64,000 nucleotides of DNA from Flavobacterium sp. 9 (GTDB taxonomy: Bacteria > Bacteroidota > Bacteroidia > Flavobacteriales > Flavobacteriaceae), in contig NZ_PEEU01000001.1 of the NCBI RefSeq assembly GCF_002754195.1, positions 4,216,001 through 4,280,000 on the forward strand. Direction: 5' to 3'. A model generated the notes under the pieces. That model did not search any database. It was not told where the DNA came from and saw nothing but the letters and a program-made list of their open reading frames with translations. Made by a program: the position numbers and the translations under genes. This document shows, in pieces, positions 7,515-17,457 of the stretch. Numbering within the stretch: the first letter of the stretch is position 1; every line of letters starts with the position of its first letter.

Positions 7515-9215
7515 CTAATTATAACCCGGATTCTGAACTAAACTGGTTCTGTTGGTTTCATCCCTTGGAATTGGTAATAAATAATGTTGAGGTTTGAAAA
7601 TTCTGTCCTGAACTTTTGTATAAGTATAGGTTTTTGAACCGTCGCCATTTTTGGTAATAATTACGCCCATCAAAGGTTTGTTTTCGGTTTCTTCGGCAAT
7701 TTTCCAACGGCGAACATCATAATAACGGAATCCTTCCAGACACAATTCAACTTGTCTTTCGTTGCGAATTTTATTTTCTAAGGCTGTTCCCGTCAAACCT
7801 GCCAACGGACCTGTTATTCCTGCACGTTGTCTGATTGCGTTTAGATATTGAATTGCTGTACCTTCATTACCAAGTTTAAATTGCGCTTCGGCATAATTCA
7901 GATAAATTTCGCCTAAGCGAGAAATAATCCAGGCTTTGTTGGTTTGTGTTTCGTTATTGTAATTGTATGTTGTATCACAATATTTGCGGAAAGTGTAACG
8001 TGTTTTACTCGCATTCCAGGTATCCCATCCTTGCGGAGAATCTAAACCGCCTTCGTAAAACTCAGCTTTATTTGAACTGCCGGCATCGTAACGATCTTGA
8101 CAAAATTCTGGTTTTCCATAAGCGCGTCCATCATATACAATATTTTTGTAAAAACGCGGATCTCTGTTTACATAAGGTTTCTGAGGATTATAACCAGATG
8201 TAGGATCTGTAATGTCTTTTCCGTCAGCAGTTCCATAAGCATCAATATGACTTTGGCTTGGAGCGAAATTTGCCCAACCGTGAAAACCACTCGGAGAATT
8301 AAACATTTCTACACCATTAAAAGCACTCCATTGTGGATCTTTACTAGACAAACGAGAACAAATAATTTCTGAATTATTGGTCGTAAAAAGATCTTCATAC
8401 TTTTTATCATAAAGCTGATAAATATTCAAATCGATAACAGCTTTTGCAGCATCAGACGCTTTTTTCCATTTAGCAATATCATTTGTTGTATTCCATTGCG
8501 GACTTGCGGCATAAAGTAATGCTCTTGATTTGATGGCAAGTGCAGCGCCTTTAGTGATTCTGCCAAGACTAGAAGTCGTTAAAGGCAATAACTCAGCAGA
8601 TTTGTCTAATTCTGTCACAATAAAATCAACACATTGGTCATAAGTACTGCGATCAACTTTAAAATTACTGTTTAGATCAAAAGGAACTGTAATAAGTGGA
8701 ACTCCTCCGTAATCGCTCGTAAGTTTAAAATAAGCGTAAGCTCTTAAGAAAATTACTTCTCCTTTTAATCTCTTGCGAGTTTCTTCGTCACCTGGAACGT
8801 TATCAATTCTAGATAAAAAGATGTTACAATTTTGAATCGTAGCATATGTAGGTTTCCAGATATCAAAATCACTTGCGTTATCTGGTGTTAATGCTCCTGA
8901 ATTTACGGTCCAAATGTCATAATCATTAAAATTATTAAAAGCTTCGTCACAAGCTGTAGATAAAATCCAGCTGCGATTTGTTTTATTGTTCCAATTGTGT
9001 TGCGTGCTTGGCAAAACATTATAGAGATTGTTTGCAAAAGCTTCGGCAAGTTTCAAATCACTCCAAACCGTTGCATCTGTATAAGAATCCAAAGGAATTT
9101 TGTCTAAAGGATCTTCGCTGCAGGATATAAAAGAGGTGATTGCGATAAAAAAAGAGGCAAGGATAAACACCTTCTTTTTTATATTGATTCGGTTATTATT
9201 TATATAATTTTTCAT
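7515..9215 (-). CDS. SusD/RagB-family nutrient-binding outer-membrane lipoprotein
   Basis: 566 residues from the ATG at 9215 (MKNYINNNRINIKKKVF); an ATG at 9242 would add nine residues and overlap susC. The signal peptide ends in a lipobox (TSFISC), so the protein is lipid-anchored on the outer membrane. The N-terminal SusD motif DPLDKIPLDSYTDATVW and the tetratricopeptide-like helices (EVIFLRAYAYFKLTSDYGGVPLI; AWIISRLGEIYLNYAEAQFKLG) and the C-terminal RNERQVELCLEGFRYYDVRRWK and HYLLPIPRDE segments are classical RagB/SusD. It binds glycan at the surface and lids the SusC channel encoded just upstream. Ligand unknown; the linked GH36 suggests an alpha-galactoside. Confidence 0.93.
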   Translation of the reverse strand: MKNYINNNRINIKKKVFILASFFIAITSFISCSEDPLDKIPLDSYTDATVWSDLKLAEAFANNLYNVLPSTQHNWNNKTNRSWILSTACDEAFNNFNDYDIWTVNSGALTPDNASDFDIWKPTYATIQNCNIFLSRIDNVPGDEETRKRLKGEVIFLRAYAYFKLTSDYGGVPLITVPFDLNSNFKVDRSTYDQCVDFIVTELDKSAELLPLTTSSLGRITKGAALAIKSRALLYAASPQWNTTNDIAKWKKASDAAKAVIDLNIYQLYDKKYEDLFTTNNSEIICSRLSSKDPQWSAFNGVEMFNSPSGFHGWANFAPSQSHIDAYGTADGKDITDPTSGYNPQKPYVNRDPRFYKNIVYDGRAYGKPEFCQDRYDAGSSNKAEFYEGGLDSPQGWDTWNASKTRYTFRKYCDTTYNYNNETQTNKAWIISRLGEIYLNYAEAQFKLGNEGTAIQYLNAIRQRAGITGPLAGLTGTALENKIRNERQVELCLEGFRYYDVRRWKIAEETENKPLMGVIITKNGDGSKTYTYTKVQDRIFKPQHYLLPIPRDETNRTSLVQNPGYN

Positions 9216-9241
9216 GTCTGGATATTTTTTTTGTGGCAACA

Positions 9242-12200
9242 TTATAATTCAATAGTTACACCCAATCTGTAGATACGGGTTTGCGGATAATTAACTCCTG
9301 TTGTATTATTTGTTTCAGGATCTAAGTTGTATTGTTTCATATGGTCGATAGAAAACAAATTTGTTCCTCCGGCGTAAACTCTCATATTCAATACTCCAAA
9401 TCTCGAAAGCGCTTTATTTGGTAATACATAAGATACTTCTAATGATTTTAATCGAAAGAAAGACGCATCTCTCAGCCAAAAATCAGCCGGAATATTATTT
9501 CTATTATCAGAATCGTTGAATGCTACAGGATATTTAGAATTAGGATTATCAGCTGTATATCTGTCGTTGTACAACCATGTTGGCGGCGCTACGATTGCTC
9601 CTTGCGCTTGCGGCAATATCATTTGTTTTGCTTTTGCTTGTCCGGTCCAAAGTAAGTCGATAGAAAAACCTTTATATTCTGCTCTCATCGGAATACCGTA
9701 AGCGATTTTTGGCGTTGCCGATTGCGGAATTCTAACTTTATCATTAGACGTTATGTTACCATCGCCATCTGTATCTTTTACCCAAAGATCTCCGGGTTTT
9801 GCACCTTCAAAATGAGCCGAATTATCAACATCAGCCTGCGTACGATAAATACCATTTGTTTGGAAAACTAACCAGGAATCGATCGCTTTTCCAGTTGATT
9901 TTTGCCATTCCGGAATGTTCGCAGCTTCGTCACGAAACAGGACTTCACTTTGTGCATAAGTAAGATTAAAACCTAAACTGTATTTAAAATTATGCGTGTT
10001 ATCAGCATAATTTAAAGACCAGTCAACACCTCTGTTAACCGTTTCTCCAATATTTTCTTTAGGAAGCGCCAATCCTGTATATAAAGGAACAGATGCATTT
10101 CTAGCCGTTAAAATATCAGATCTTTTGTTATTGAAATAGTCAAAAGTTGCGGTTAATTTGTTATTTAAGAATCCAAAATCAAATCCAATATTTGTAGAAT
10201 ATTGTACTTCCCAAGTAATATTTGGGTTAGGCGTAGACGAAAGATAGATACTATTGTTTAAGATATAATCGGAGCCAAAATAGCTGTAATTCTGCTGATT
10301 TGTAGTTAACTGATATCTTGTTAAGAAAAGATATTGGTTTGGATAAAACACGCCATTGATCCATTCTCCCAAATCATCATTACCCATTTTTCCCCAGGAA
10401 GCTCTTATTTTAAGTTGATCAATTGCTTTAATATTGTTTTTGAAAAATGGTTCTTCAGATATTTTCCAACCTGCAGAAACTGATGGAAACAATCCCCAAC
10501 GAGTCGAAGACGGGAAGTTGAATGATCCGTTATAGCGGGCAGTAACTTCGGCGAAATATTTATTGTCAAAGTTGTAAGCAAGACGACCTAAGAAACTTTC
10601 TCTTCCGTCCTGATAAGCGCCGCCGGTTGCATTTTGTCCTTTAGTTCCTCCTGTAAAAATCTGATCTAATTGATCACTCAATAAATCTCTTCTGTAAGCA
10701 TATGTTTCGGTTTTGTCAGTTGTAGTTTGTTCATATCCCACAAAAGCATTAAAACCATGTTTGTTGAATTTACGATCGTAAGCTAATTTTGCGAAATAAG
10801 TATTCTGATTCGTAATTTGCTCATCTTGCATAACACTGGTTATTGCCGTACTATTTTTTACGTTATTGTAACTATCATTCGTTTTGTCGTAAGAATAAGC
10901 ATCCCAAGGTTTAGTAAATTTTTTCTCGCTGCGAACATTGTAGTCAAATGCAGCATATCCGCTTAGCGAAAGTCCCTCCGTAATTTTTGGTAATTTTAAG
11001 TCAAAACCTATTTTTGGATTTACGATTAAGTTCAAAACTTTGTCATAACCAGCAGCCGAAGAAGACATTAAAATAGGATTTCTACCATTTGCAATTCCCG
11101 AAGATGGAAGGCCGTTTTTCCAATACGCCGGAATAAAAGGATACATACTAACGGTTTCATGCATAATACTTCCAATGCTTACCGCAGGATATGTTCTGTC
11201 TTCTCGACGAGTTGAAATATCAAGATTAACCTTTAAATTTTTAGAGATATTAACATCAATATTCGACCTTAAGTTAAACTGTCTGTATCTTTCGTCGCTA
11301 TTTCTAAGATTACTTTCCTGATTCAAATATTGGCCTGAAAAGAAGTACTTAACCTGATCGTTACCGCCATTTACAGAAAGAGAAACATTAGACTGAGGCG
11401 CATCTTTTCTATACACTTCTTTAAGCCAGTTTGTACTGGTATAATTTGGGTCATTTCCTGCTTTGTACTTATCGATTTCCGCGGGAGTATAAGGAAGTGT
11501 AGTTCCTTTATGTGCATTCAGTTCGTTATAATACGTCATATATTGCCACGAATTAACCCTTTCGTCCATTCTCGTTAATTGCTGAATTCCATACGAGCCA
11601 TCGATTTTGATTGTTGGAGCTCCAACTTTACCTCTTTTGGTTGTAACCAAAATAACTCCGTTTGCAGATCGAACTCCATAAATTGCAGCCGATGCATCTT
11701 TCAAAACCGTAACCGATTCGATATCATCAGGATTAATTCTGTTCAAATCCCGATCCGGAATACCATCTACAACTACAAGTGGACTTGTACCGCCTCCAAA
11801 CGAGTTAAATCCTCTAATCAAAAGGCTTGAGCTGTCATCGCCAGGTCTTCCGGAACGGTTATTGGCAATTACTCCAGACATACGTCCGGCAATTGCGTTT
11901 GAAACGTTTGCAGAAGCATTTGTTGTTAATACAGTACCTTTTACAGATGCAATTGCACCCGTTGTAGAACCTTTTTTCTGAGTCCCGTATCCTACAACAA
12001 CAACCTCATTTAAAGTTTGGTTTTGTTCTTCAAGTTGAATATTCGAAGCATTAGAAGCCAAAACTTCCTTCGTTACAAAACCCGTAAACGAAATAACAAG
12101 AATGGTATTGGAGTCTGGAACATCAATGACGAAATTACCATCAAAATCAGTAGAAACACCAATTTGAGTTCCTTTAATAACAATGTTCACTCCCGGAAGT

Positions 12201-12487
12201 GGCTCACCTTTAGGACCTGTTACTTTTCCTTTAATTGTTTTTTGCTCTTTGAATGAGATGATTGATTTTTTTGTCAATTCAGAAAGAGACGAATTTTTAG
12301 CTGTTACATTGCTCTTAGTGAGTTTGGAGTTATTAAACTTCAGGAAAAATTTAGTCTCTTTAGTTTCTGTCGCAGCAGAAACTTGTAATGTCATGGCTAA
12401 TAAAAATCCGGAGGTTAGTTTGGTAACCTTCCAGATTTCTGCAGAAAGCCAATCGGTTGTTGGTTTGTCTTTGGTTAGTAATTTCAT
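9242..12487 (-). CDS. SusC/RagA-family TonB-linked outer-membrane transporter
   Basis: 1081 residues from ATG at 12487. After an N-terminal export region (GFLLAMTLQVSAATE) comes a carboxypeptidase-D-like domain (TIKGKVTGPKGEPLPGVNIVIKGTQIGVSTDFDGNF, about 85-160), the plug with a TonB-box-like LNEVVVVGYGTQKK and GRMSGVIANNRSGRPGDDSSSLLIRGF...LVVVDGIP, then the 22-stranded barrel ending in a C-terminal aromatic-rich strand. It imports oligosaccharides using TonB energy with the SusD partner. Stop codon and susD are adjacent, so the two are one operon. Promoter and a candidate activator site lie at 12624-12670. Confidence 0.95.
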   Translation of the reverse strand: MKLLTKDKPTTDWLSAEIWKVTKLTSGFLLAMTLQVSAATETKETKFFLKFNNSKLTKSNVTAKNSSLSELTKKSIISFKEQKTIKGKVTGPKGEPLPGVNIVIKGTQIGVSTDFDGNFVIDVPDSNTILVISFTGFVTKEVLASNASNIQLEEQNQTLNEVVVVGYGTQKKGSTTGAIASVKGTVLTTNASANVSNAIAGRMSGVIANNRSGRPGDDSSSLLIRGFNSFGGGTSPLVVVDGIPDRDLNRINPDDIESVTVLKDASAAIYGVRSANGVILVTTKRGKVGAPTIKIDGSYGIQQLTRMDERVNSWQYMTYYNELNAHKGTTLPYTPAEIDKYKAGNDPNYTSTNWLKEVYRKDAPQSNVSLSVNGGNDQVKYFFSGQYLNQESNLRNSDERYRQFNLRSNIDVNISKNLKVNLDISTRREDRTYPAVSIGSIMHETVSMYPFIPAYWKNGLPSSGIANGRNPILMSSSAAGYDKVLNLIVNPKIGFDLKLPKITEGLSLSGYAAFDYNVRSEKKFTKPWDAYSYDKTNDSYNNVKNSTAITSVMQDEQITNQNTYFAKLAYDRKFNKHGFNAFVGYEQTTTDKTETYAYRRDLLSDQLDQIFTGGTKGQNATGGAYQDGRESFLGRLAYNFDNKYFAEVTARYNGSFNFPSSTRWGLFPSVSAGWKISEEPFFKNNIKAIDQLKIRASWGKMGNDDLGEWINGVFYPNQYLFLTRYQLTTNQQNYSYFGSDYILNNSIYLSSTPNPNITWEVQYSTNIGFDFGFLNNKLTATFDYFNNKRSDILTARNASVPLYTGLALPKENIGETVNRGVDWSLNYADNTHNFKYSLGFNLTYAQSEVLFRDEAANIPEWQKSTGKAIDSWLVFQTNGIYRTQADVDNSAHFEGAKPGDLWVKDTDGDGNITSNDKVRIPQSATPKIAYGIPMRAEYKGFSIDLLWTGQAKAKQMILPQAQGAIVAPPTWLYNDRYTADNPNSKYPVAFNDSDNRNNIPADFWLRDASFFRLKSLEVSYVLPNKALSRFGVLNMRVYAGGTNLFSIDHMKQYNLDPETNNTTGVNYPQTRIYRLGVTIEL

Positions 12488-12623
12488 GATTTTCTAATAA
12501 TGGTTTTTGGTTAGTAATGAATTCTCTAATTTGTCAGATTTGTTCCGTTTCTTTTTTTCAGAACCAAACAAGATGCGTGGAGTACTTGCAGATCGTTTGC
12601 GAAAAAGAGACAAATGTGAGATC

Positions 12624-12670
12624 CAAAAGTATATATGTTTCAATATCTGTCTATACCAGTACCTACCAGT
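12624..12670 (-). promoter_or_regulatory. susC promoter with upstream direct-repeat site
   Basis: On the - strand the -7 box TACTTTTG (12624-12631) fits TAnnTTTG. It is preceded by a 21-bp spacer and then ACTGGTAGGTACTGGTAT (12653-12670), in which ACTGGT recurs with a 10-bp period. The site covers the place of a normal -33 element, which is lacking, as expected for an activator-dependent promoter. The same layout recurs at 13127-13172 in the other direction. The predicted leader is about 130 nt. Confidence 0.65.
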
Positions 12671-13126
12671 TTTTTTGAGATATGTTTAAAAAACAAGTAT
12701 TAAATAAAAGAATATGAAAAATAAAGTGGATAATATATGAATATAATCTACAAAATAGAGAAAAGGACATATTGGTAGAATTTTCTGATTTTTTATAATA
12801 GCAGAACATGATTCTATCGCTACTAAGAGAGAAGAAAGGATGAGATTTTTACTTCGGAAAAAAGCAAAAAGTGTTAAAATCACATTATTTGAAAAACTCC
12901 CGAAAATAATGCTCTTTTGTGAGTTTTATGATTTGGGAAATTTACTATTGTAAAACACTCTTTTTTTCTTCGCTGATTATAAAATCATGAGTCGTTGAAT
13001 TTTTCCTTTAATACTTAAAATTCTCTTTTCAATTATCAAAAGTGGATAATATAGTATCAGAATAAAATTTCTTAAAAATTGAGTATTGTTTCAGAAAAAA
13101 AAGCTTTTTGCAATGCTCGAAAATAA
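12671..13126. other. Divergent intergenic region, no gene seen
   Basis: A very AT-rich stretch between the two matched promoters. Short frames here have no family resemblance and no start signals, and I see no RNA gene or repeat. It most likely only separates the divergent susC and GH36 promoters. Confidence 0.6.
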
Positions 13127-13172
13127 ACTGGTAGGTACAGGTATGAATGAAGGTTCTGTTGTTATATTTTTG
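13127..13172 (+). promoter_or_regulatory. GH36 promoter with the same upstream site
   Basis: ACTGGTAGGTACAGGTAT at 13127-13144 differs from the susC-side copy by one base. A 20-bp spacer and the -7 box TATTTTTG (13165-13172) follow. Arrangement and spacing match the divergent susC promoter, so the same activator probably turns on both. The predicted 5' leader before ATG 13450 is long, about 270 nt. Confidence 0.65.
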
Positions 13173-13449
13173 AATTTCAATTTTTCTTAAATTAATAAAA
13201 TAAAGAAAGAATAGAGCATGCTACATTATGAATTCAATAATATAATTGGTTAGATTTAAGTAAAATAATATTGAAGCTCATTTTTGTAAATTGATTTTTA
13301 ATGCCGTTTAAGAGCTGTTTTAGGTATAAAATTTAGTGTTGTTTTAAAACAAATCAGCAATGTTTTTGATTTAGAAAAGAATGCCAATTCCAAAGAATTT
13401 TACCAACTATAAATAAGAAATAACCACAGAATATTATCAAATAAATTTT

Positions 13450-15648
13450 ATGAAAAGAATACTATTTCTATTAGCATTTACAACTCTGTTTTGTAAAGTT
13501 AATGCACAAGAAAGCCAAATTCAGATCGAAACTCAAAATACAGCTCTGATTCTAAAAGCGGCAAAAAATGGCATACTTTATCAATCGTATTTAGGAACGA
13601 AACTCAAAGATAATTTGGCTTATAATACACTTTCGAAAGAAAATACAAAGTCATTTGTCATAAACGATGGAAATCCTTTGGTAAATCTTAGACATCAGAC
13701 ATATCCAACCTATGGAACAGAAAATTTGTTTGAATCGGCAATTCGAATGACTCATAATGATGGAAATCCTTCTTTGGAATTAAATTATGTAAGTCATCGT
13801 ACCGATAAAATTGATGCAAATACTACCGAAACTATTATAAAACTAAAAGATCCGGTATATCCTGTAGAAGTTACGCTTCATTACAAAGCTTTTTATAATG
13901 AGAATATTATTGAGCAATGGACAGAAATTGTGCATCACGAAAAAAAGCCAGTTATGTTATACAATTATGCATCGTCGATGTTGCATTTTGATGCCGATCA
14001 TTATTGGTTAACACAATTTCACGGAGATTGGGCAAAAGAAGTTCGCATGCAGGAAAGCGAATTAACCAGCGGTACAAAAGTAATCGACTCAAAATTGGGA
14101 GTTCGCACAGATATGTACCAAACGCCGGTTTTCTTTTTATCGCTTAACGAAAAAGCCAACGAAACTTCGGGAGAACTTATTGCAGGAACAATTGCCTGGT
14201 CCGGAAACTTTAAGTTTGCTTTTGAATTAGACAATAAAAATTCCCTTCGAATAAGTTCCGGAATCAATCCGTTTGCTTCAGAATACAGCCTGGAATCTGG
14301 AAAAGCATTTACAACGCCATCTTTTATTTATACTTTTTCGAATAAAGGAAAAGGGCAGGCGAGTAGAAACTTACATACTTGGGCAAGAAAATACGGAGTT
14401 AAAGATGGAGAAAAACCTCGCTTGACTTTACTAAACAATTGGGAAACTACATTTTTTAATTTTGACGAAAAGAAACTAACAGACATGTTTGCCGATTCAA
14501 AAACATTGGGCGTTGATATGTTCTTGTTAGACGATGGCTGGTTTGGGAATAAATATCCAAGAAGTGGCGATAAATCTGGTCTTGGAGATTGGCAGGCAAC
14601 AAAAACAAAATTGCCAAACGGTTTAGGTTTCCTGATGCAGGAAGCAGAAAAAACAGGAGTAAAATTCGGAATCTGGATTGAGCCTGAAATGGTAAATCCT
14701 AAAAGTGAATTGTATGAAAAACATCCGGATTGGGTTTTGAAATTACCAAACAGACCAGAAAGTTATTATCGTACCCAATTGGTTTTGGATTTATGCAATC
14801 CGCAAGTGCAGGATTTTGTATTCAAAACAGTAGACGATATTATGCAAACCAATTCGGGTGTAGCCTTTTTTAAATGGGATTGCAACCGAATGATGACAAA
14901 CGCATATTCGACATATTTAAAGAATCAGCAATCGCATTTATTTATCGAATATACCAAAGGTTTGTACAAAGTCTTAGACCGAATTAAGACCAAATATCCA
15001 AATTTGCCAATGATGCTTTGCGCCGGTGGAGGAGGCAGAACGGATTACGGATTCCTGAAATATTTTACCGAATTCTGGGCAAGTGATAATACAGATCCGT
15101 TCAACAGAGTATTTATTCAATGGGGATATTCGCAATTTTTTCCTGCCTTTGCGATTTGTAATCACGTAACTTCATGGGGAAATCAATCCATTAAATTCAA
15201 AACCGATGTCGCGATGATGGGCAAGTTAGGTTTTGATATTAATATAAAGGAACTTAAAGAAAAAGAACTAAAATATTGTCAGGATGCAGTTGCCAATTAC
15301 AAGCGATTAAGTCCCGTAATCTGGCACGGAGACATGTATCGAATTGTCTCGCCTTATGACGAAAGCCGCGCCGTATTAATGTATGTAAATGAAGCAAAAA
15401 GCAAGGCAGTATTGTTCTCTTACACGCTTCATCCGCTTTATGATCCACAATATAATTTGGTTCGTTTTCAAGGTTTAGATCCAAATAAAACCTACAAAGT
15501 CGATGAAATAAACCTAATGCCCGAAGCAAAGAAAACTCTCGAAGAATCCGGCGAATCCTTTACAGGAGATTATCTAATGAATGTTGGTTTAAGAGTTTCT
15601 TCGTCTAAAGTCGAATCCAGCGTAGTCCTGGAAATTACAGAAGTTTAA
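13450..15648 (+). CDS. GH36 alpha-galactosidase
   Basis: 732 residues from ATG 13450, a normal length for GH36. A signal peptide (MKRILFLLAFTTLFCKVNAQ) places it in the periplasm or outside. After an N-terminal beta-supersandwich (about 20-330) the TIM barrel shows the family motifs: LLDDGWFGNKYP, GIWIEPEMVNPKSELYEKHPDWV, the nucleophile motif FFKWDCNRMM and the acid/base region GGGGRTDYG...EFWASDNTDP. It should remove terminal alpha-galactose from oligosaccharides. It is divergent from susC-susD and shares their promoter architecture, so it forms one PUL with them. Raffinose-type or galactomannan-type substrates are possible; the sequence does not decide. Confidence 0.93.
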   Translation: MKRILFLLAFTTLFCKVNAQESQIQIETQNTALILKAAKNGILYQSYLGTKLKDNLAYNTLSKENTKSFVINDGNPLVNLRHQTYPTYGTENLFESAIRMTHNDGNPSLELNYVSHRTDKIDANTTETIIKLKDPVYPVEVTLHYKAFYNENIIEQWTEIVHHEKKPVMLYNYASSMLHFDADHYWLTQFHGDWAKEVRMQESELTSGTKVIDSKLGVRTDMYQTPVFFLSLNEKANETSGELIAGTIAWSGNFKFAFELDNKNSLRISSGINPFASEYSLESGKAFTTPSFIYTFSNKGKGQASRNLHTWARKYGVKDGEKPRLTLLNNWETTFFNFDEKKLTDMFADSKTLGVDMFLLDDGWFGNKYPRSGDKSGLGDWQATKTKLPNGLGFLMQEAEKTGVKFGIWIEPEMVNPKSELYEKHPDWVLKLPNRPESYYRTQLVLDLCNPQVQDFVFKTVDDIMQTNSGVAFFKWDCNRMMTNAYSTYLKNQQSHLFIEYTKGLYKVLDRIKTKYPNLPMMLCAGGGGRTDYGFLKYFTEFWASDNTDPFNRVFIQWGYSQFFPAFAICNHVTSWGNQSIKFKTDVAMMGKLGFDINIKELKEKELKYCQDAVANYKRLSPVIWHGDMYRIVSPYDESRAVLMYVNEAKSKAVLFSYTLHPLYDPQYNLVRFQGLDPNKTYKVDEINLMPEAKKTLEESGESFTGDYLMNVGLRVSSSKVESSVVLEITEV

Positions 15649-15666
15649 TTAATTAGTTTTATTGTT

Positions 15667-15711
15667 AAAAAAGCCTTTCTATGAAGAGATTCATTTGAAA
15701 GGCTTTTTTTG
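15667..15711 (+). terminator. Intrinsic terminator after GH36
   Basis: Stem AAAAAAGCCTTTC (15667-15679) pairs with GAAAGGCTTTTTT (15697-15709), with a 17-nt loop and a run of T at the end, 18 bp after the GH36 stop. Confidence 0.85.
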
Positions 15712-15725
15712 TTGGTTGAAATTTT

Positions 15726-15747
15726 AGAAAGTCAGAGAAGTTTGCGT
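15726..15747. repeat. Degenerate copy of the island hairpin repeat
   Basis: The segment AAAGTCAGAGAAGTTTGCGT is a worn copy of the hairpin core described at 32295-32318, in the same orientation on the + strand. It is the leftmost copy seen and marks the left border of the accessory island, just 3' of the - strand gene ending at 15791. Confidence 0.55.
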
Positions 15748-15790
15748 AGTATTTTGTCAGAAAAACTTTGGAGAGGGAAGGATTTATAAT

Positions 15791-16360
15791 TTAAAGATAG
15801 TTTTCCCAAATTTTATATAAATCATACAATCTTTTGCCATCATATTTTTTTCTAGCCAATCCCCAAGCGGTGCCCATTATTACCAATATAGGATTTAGTT
15901 CTAATTTTCCAAATTTTGGTACTACCATATGGCCATTATTCATGTCTTTTTTACTTTTAGAAAAATATTGTTTCCATATTAATTCTTTATGTGTATAAAT
16001 AAAAACCTCTCCAAAATAAAGCCCTATATCTACAATTAGAGAACGAGTTTTAATTGATAGATCCCAATCTTCTATTTCTATATAATTTGGTATTTGGGAC
16101 CTTTTATTAAAGTATTGTTCTTCTGTAAGTTTCACGGTTTCTAAATTTTGATAAAACCATCTTCCTAGCTCATTTAAGGAATTTGGTGTAAAATCTACAT
16201 TCCAATCTTCAAAGCTTGGTGTTGTTTTTACTATTTCTATTAAATGATTTATTCTGTCATCTTTGTTTTCTTTAAACCAAATTCCATATAGTTTTAGTTC
16301 CTCTTTAGTTTTATTATCAAACTGATAGTCTATAGGTAAATTCTGTATTGTTTGATACAT
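15791..16360 (-). CDS. Hypothetical protein, 189 residues
   Basis: I do not recognise a family with certainty. It starts at ATG 16360, has no signal peptide or membrane segment, and is rich in aromatic residues and Lys/Glu. The C-terminal part (DIGLYFGEVFIYTHKELIWKQYF ... NPILVIMGTAWGLARKK) looks like a compact alpha/beta domain. It is the last gene of a - strand set with three small membrane proteins inside the island, near an RHS toxin locus, so an immunity or orphan-immunity role is possible but unproven. The coding sequence is AT-rich like its island neighbours. Confidence 0.6.
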   Translation of the reverse strand: MYQTIQNLPIDYQFDNKTKEELKLYGIWFKENKDDRINHLIEIVKTTPSFEDWNVDFTPNSLNELGRWFYQNLETVKLTEEQYFNKRSQIPNYIEIEDWDLSIKTRSLIVDIGLYFGEVFIYTHKELIWKQYFSKSKKDMNNGHMVVPKFGKLELNPILVIMGTAWGLARKKYDGKRLYDLYKIWENYL

Positions 16361-16435
16361 TTTTTTAATTTTTAGGTATAATAAATATGATTTGTGGCGT
16401 TAAGAAAAGGATCTAAGTCTAATTAAAAGTAAGGA

Positions 16436-16852
16436 TTAGTTATAGGTTATTTTACCTAATAATGGAATTGAGTAAATCCAATAAAAAAATAGAATTAAAA
16501 TAATTACTACCCAGACTATGATACCGCCAATTCTATTTTGTTTTTTTGACAATTTATCAAAGTTAATTACAATAGCTTTCCATTTATTTTGATAGACAAA
16601 TAAAAACCAATTGAGAGCACTAATAGCAAAAGCAAATACTAAAGTTGAAATGTCTATAATTGAATTTGATGATTTAAGTGGAATATTGAAAAGATAATGA
16701 TATGATATTTCTATTGCCGAATAACTCCAGATGCTTAATGCCAGCATTGTTACATAAGCTTTCCATTCGCTCCACCATTTTGAATATATTGATGCTTCAT
16801 AGAATCGATACAATTTATAAAAGAAGTACTGATAGGCTTTTAATAAAATCAT
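16436..16852 (-). CDS. Small four-helix membrane protein, island paralog family
   Basis: 138 residues from ATG 16852 with about four hydrophobic helices (near residues 30-50, 65-85, 85-105 and 112-132). It shares a layout with the proteins at 16897-17286, 17458-17871 and 39753-40211: a Y-rich amphipathic start (YQYFFYKLYRFYEAS), two helices, then an aromatic turn LNWFLFVYQNKWKAI followed by a basic loop and a last helix. The function is unknown. Its place beside an RHS toxin operon suggests immunity-like or accessory membrane proteins. Confidence 0.65.
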   Translation of the reverse strand: MILLKAYQYFFYKLYRFYEASIYSKWWSEWKAYVTMLALSIWSYSAIEISYHYLFNIPLKSSNSIIDISTLVFAFAISALNWFLFVYQNKWKAIVINFDKLSKKQNRIGGIIVWVVIILILFFYWIYSIPLLGKITYN

Positions 16853-16896
16853 AATTTTAATTGCTTTTGTTCAATTTTACAAGTGGAAGTTAATAC

Positions 16897-17286
16897 TTAT
16901 ATAAACACTGATATTAAGAAAACAAACAAACTGAAAATCATAAATCTAATCATGTATCGTCCATTATTTGCCCTATAAGTAGCGAGCAATTTTTCATATC
17001 TTTTGTTATAGAGTATTAAAAAATAATTTATGATTATAGAGGGAATAAAATAGAGTACAATAACTTCTAATTTGTGATCTAAGCTTTTCATGGTATAGTT
17101 TTCAGGATATATTGAAAAAGTAATATAGTCAGGTAAAATTTTTTTAATGAAGATACTTAAGGATATAAGTATCAAACCTAAAAATCCGGATAAGAACATT
17201 ATAGTGTTAAACTTCCAGTCTTCTTTGTTTATGTTTTGAGATTTAAAAATAGTGTCAACACATATTTTATAATAAATTTTCAGCAT
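16897..17286 (-). CDS. Small four-helix membrane protein, island paralog family
   Basis: 129 residues from ATG 17286. Hydrophobic segments near 28-48, 72-92 and 108-128. The family turn motif is INYFLILYNKRYEKLLATY, followed by NGRYMIRF and the last helix. It lies 44 bp upstream of the 138-residue paralog on the - strand, consistent with tandem duplication and divergence. No known domain; inner-membrane location predicted. Confidence 0.65.
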   Translation of the reverse strand: MLKIYYKICVDTIFKSQNINKEDWKFNTIMFLSGFLGLILISLSIFIKKILPDYITFSIYPENYTMKSLDHKLEVIVLYFIPSIIINYFLILYNKRYEKLLATYRANNGRYMIRFMIFSLFVFLISVFI

Positions 17287-17457
17287 TTCTTATTTTTTAT
17301 AATGACAATATGATAAGCAAAAGGATTCTATTCCAGGCATTAGTATGGCTCAAGAATAAGTCTTCTGAAAAAAACAAAAGCCTATAAATTAAGGGTTTTG
17401 TTGTATTCTTGTAAATTGTAATTTTTATGAAAATTTGATAAGCAATTAATACCTTTT

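Noticed and set aside
12507..12883. Small frames in the susC upstream region
   Set aside because: They overlap the promoter/operator and show no family likeness.
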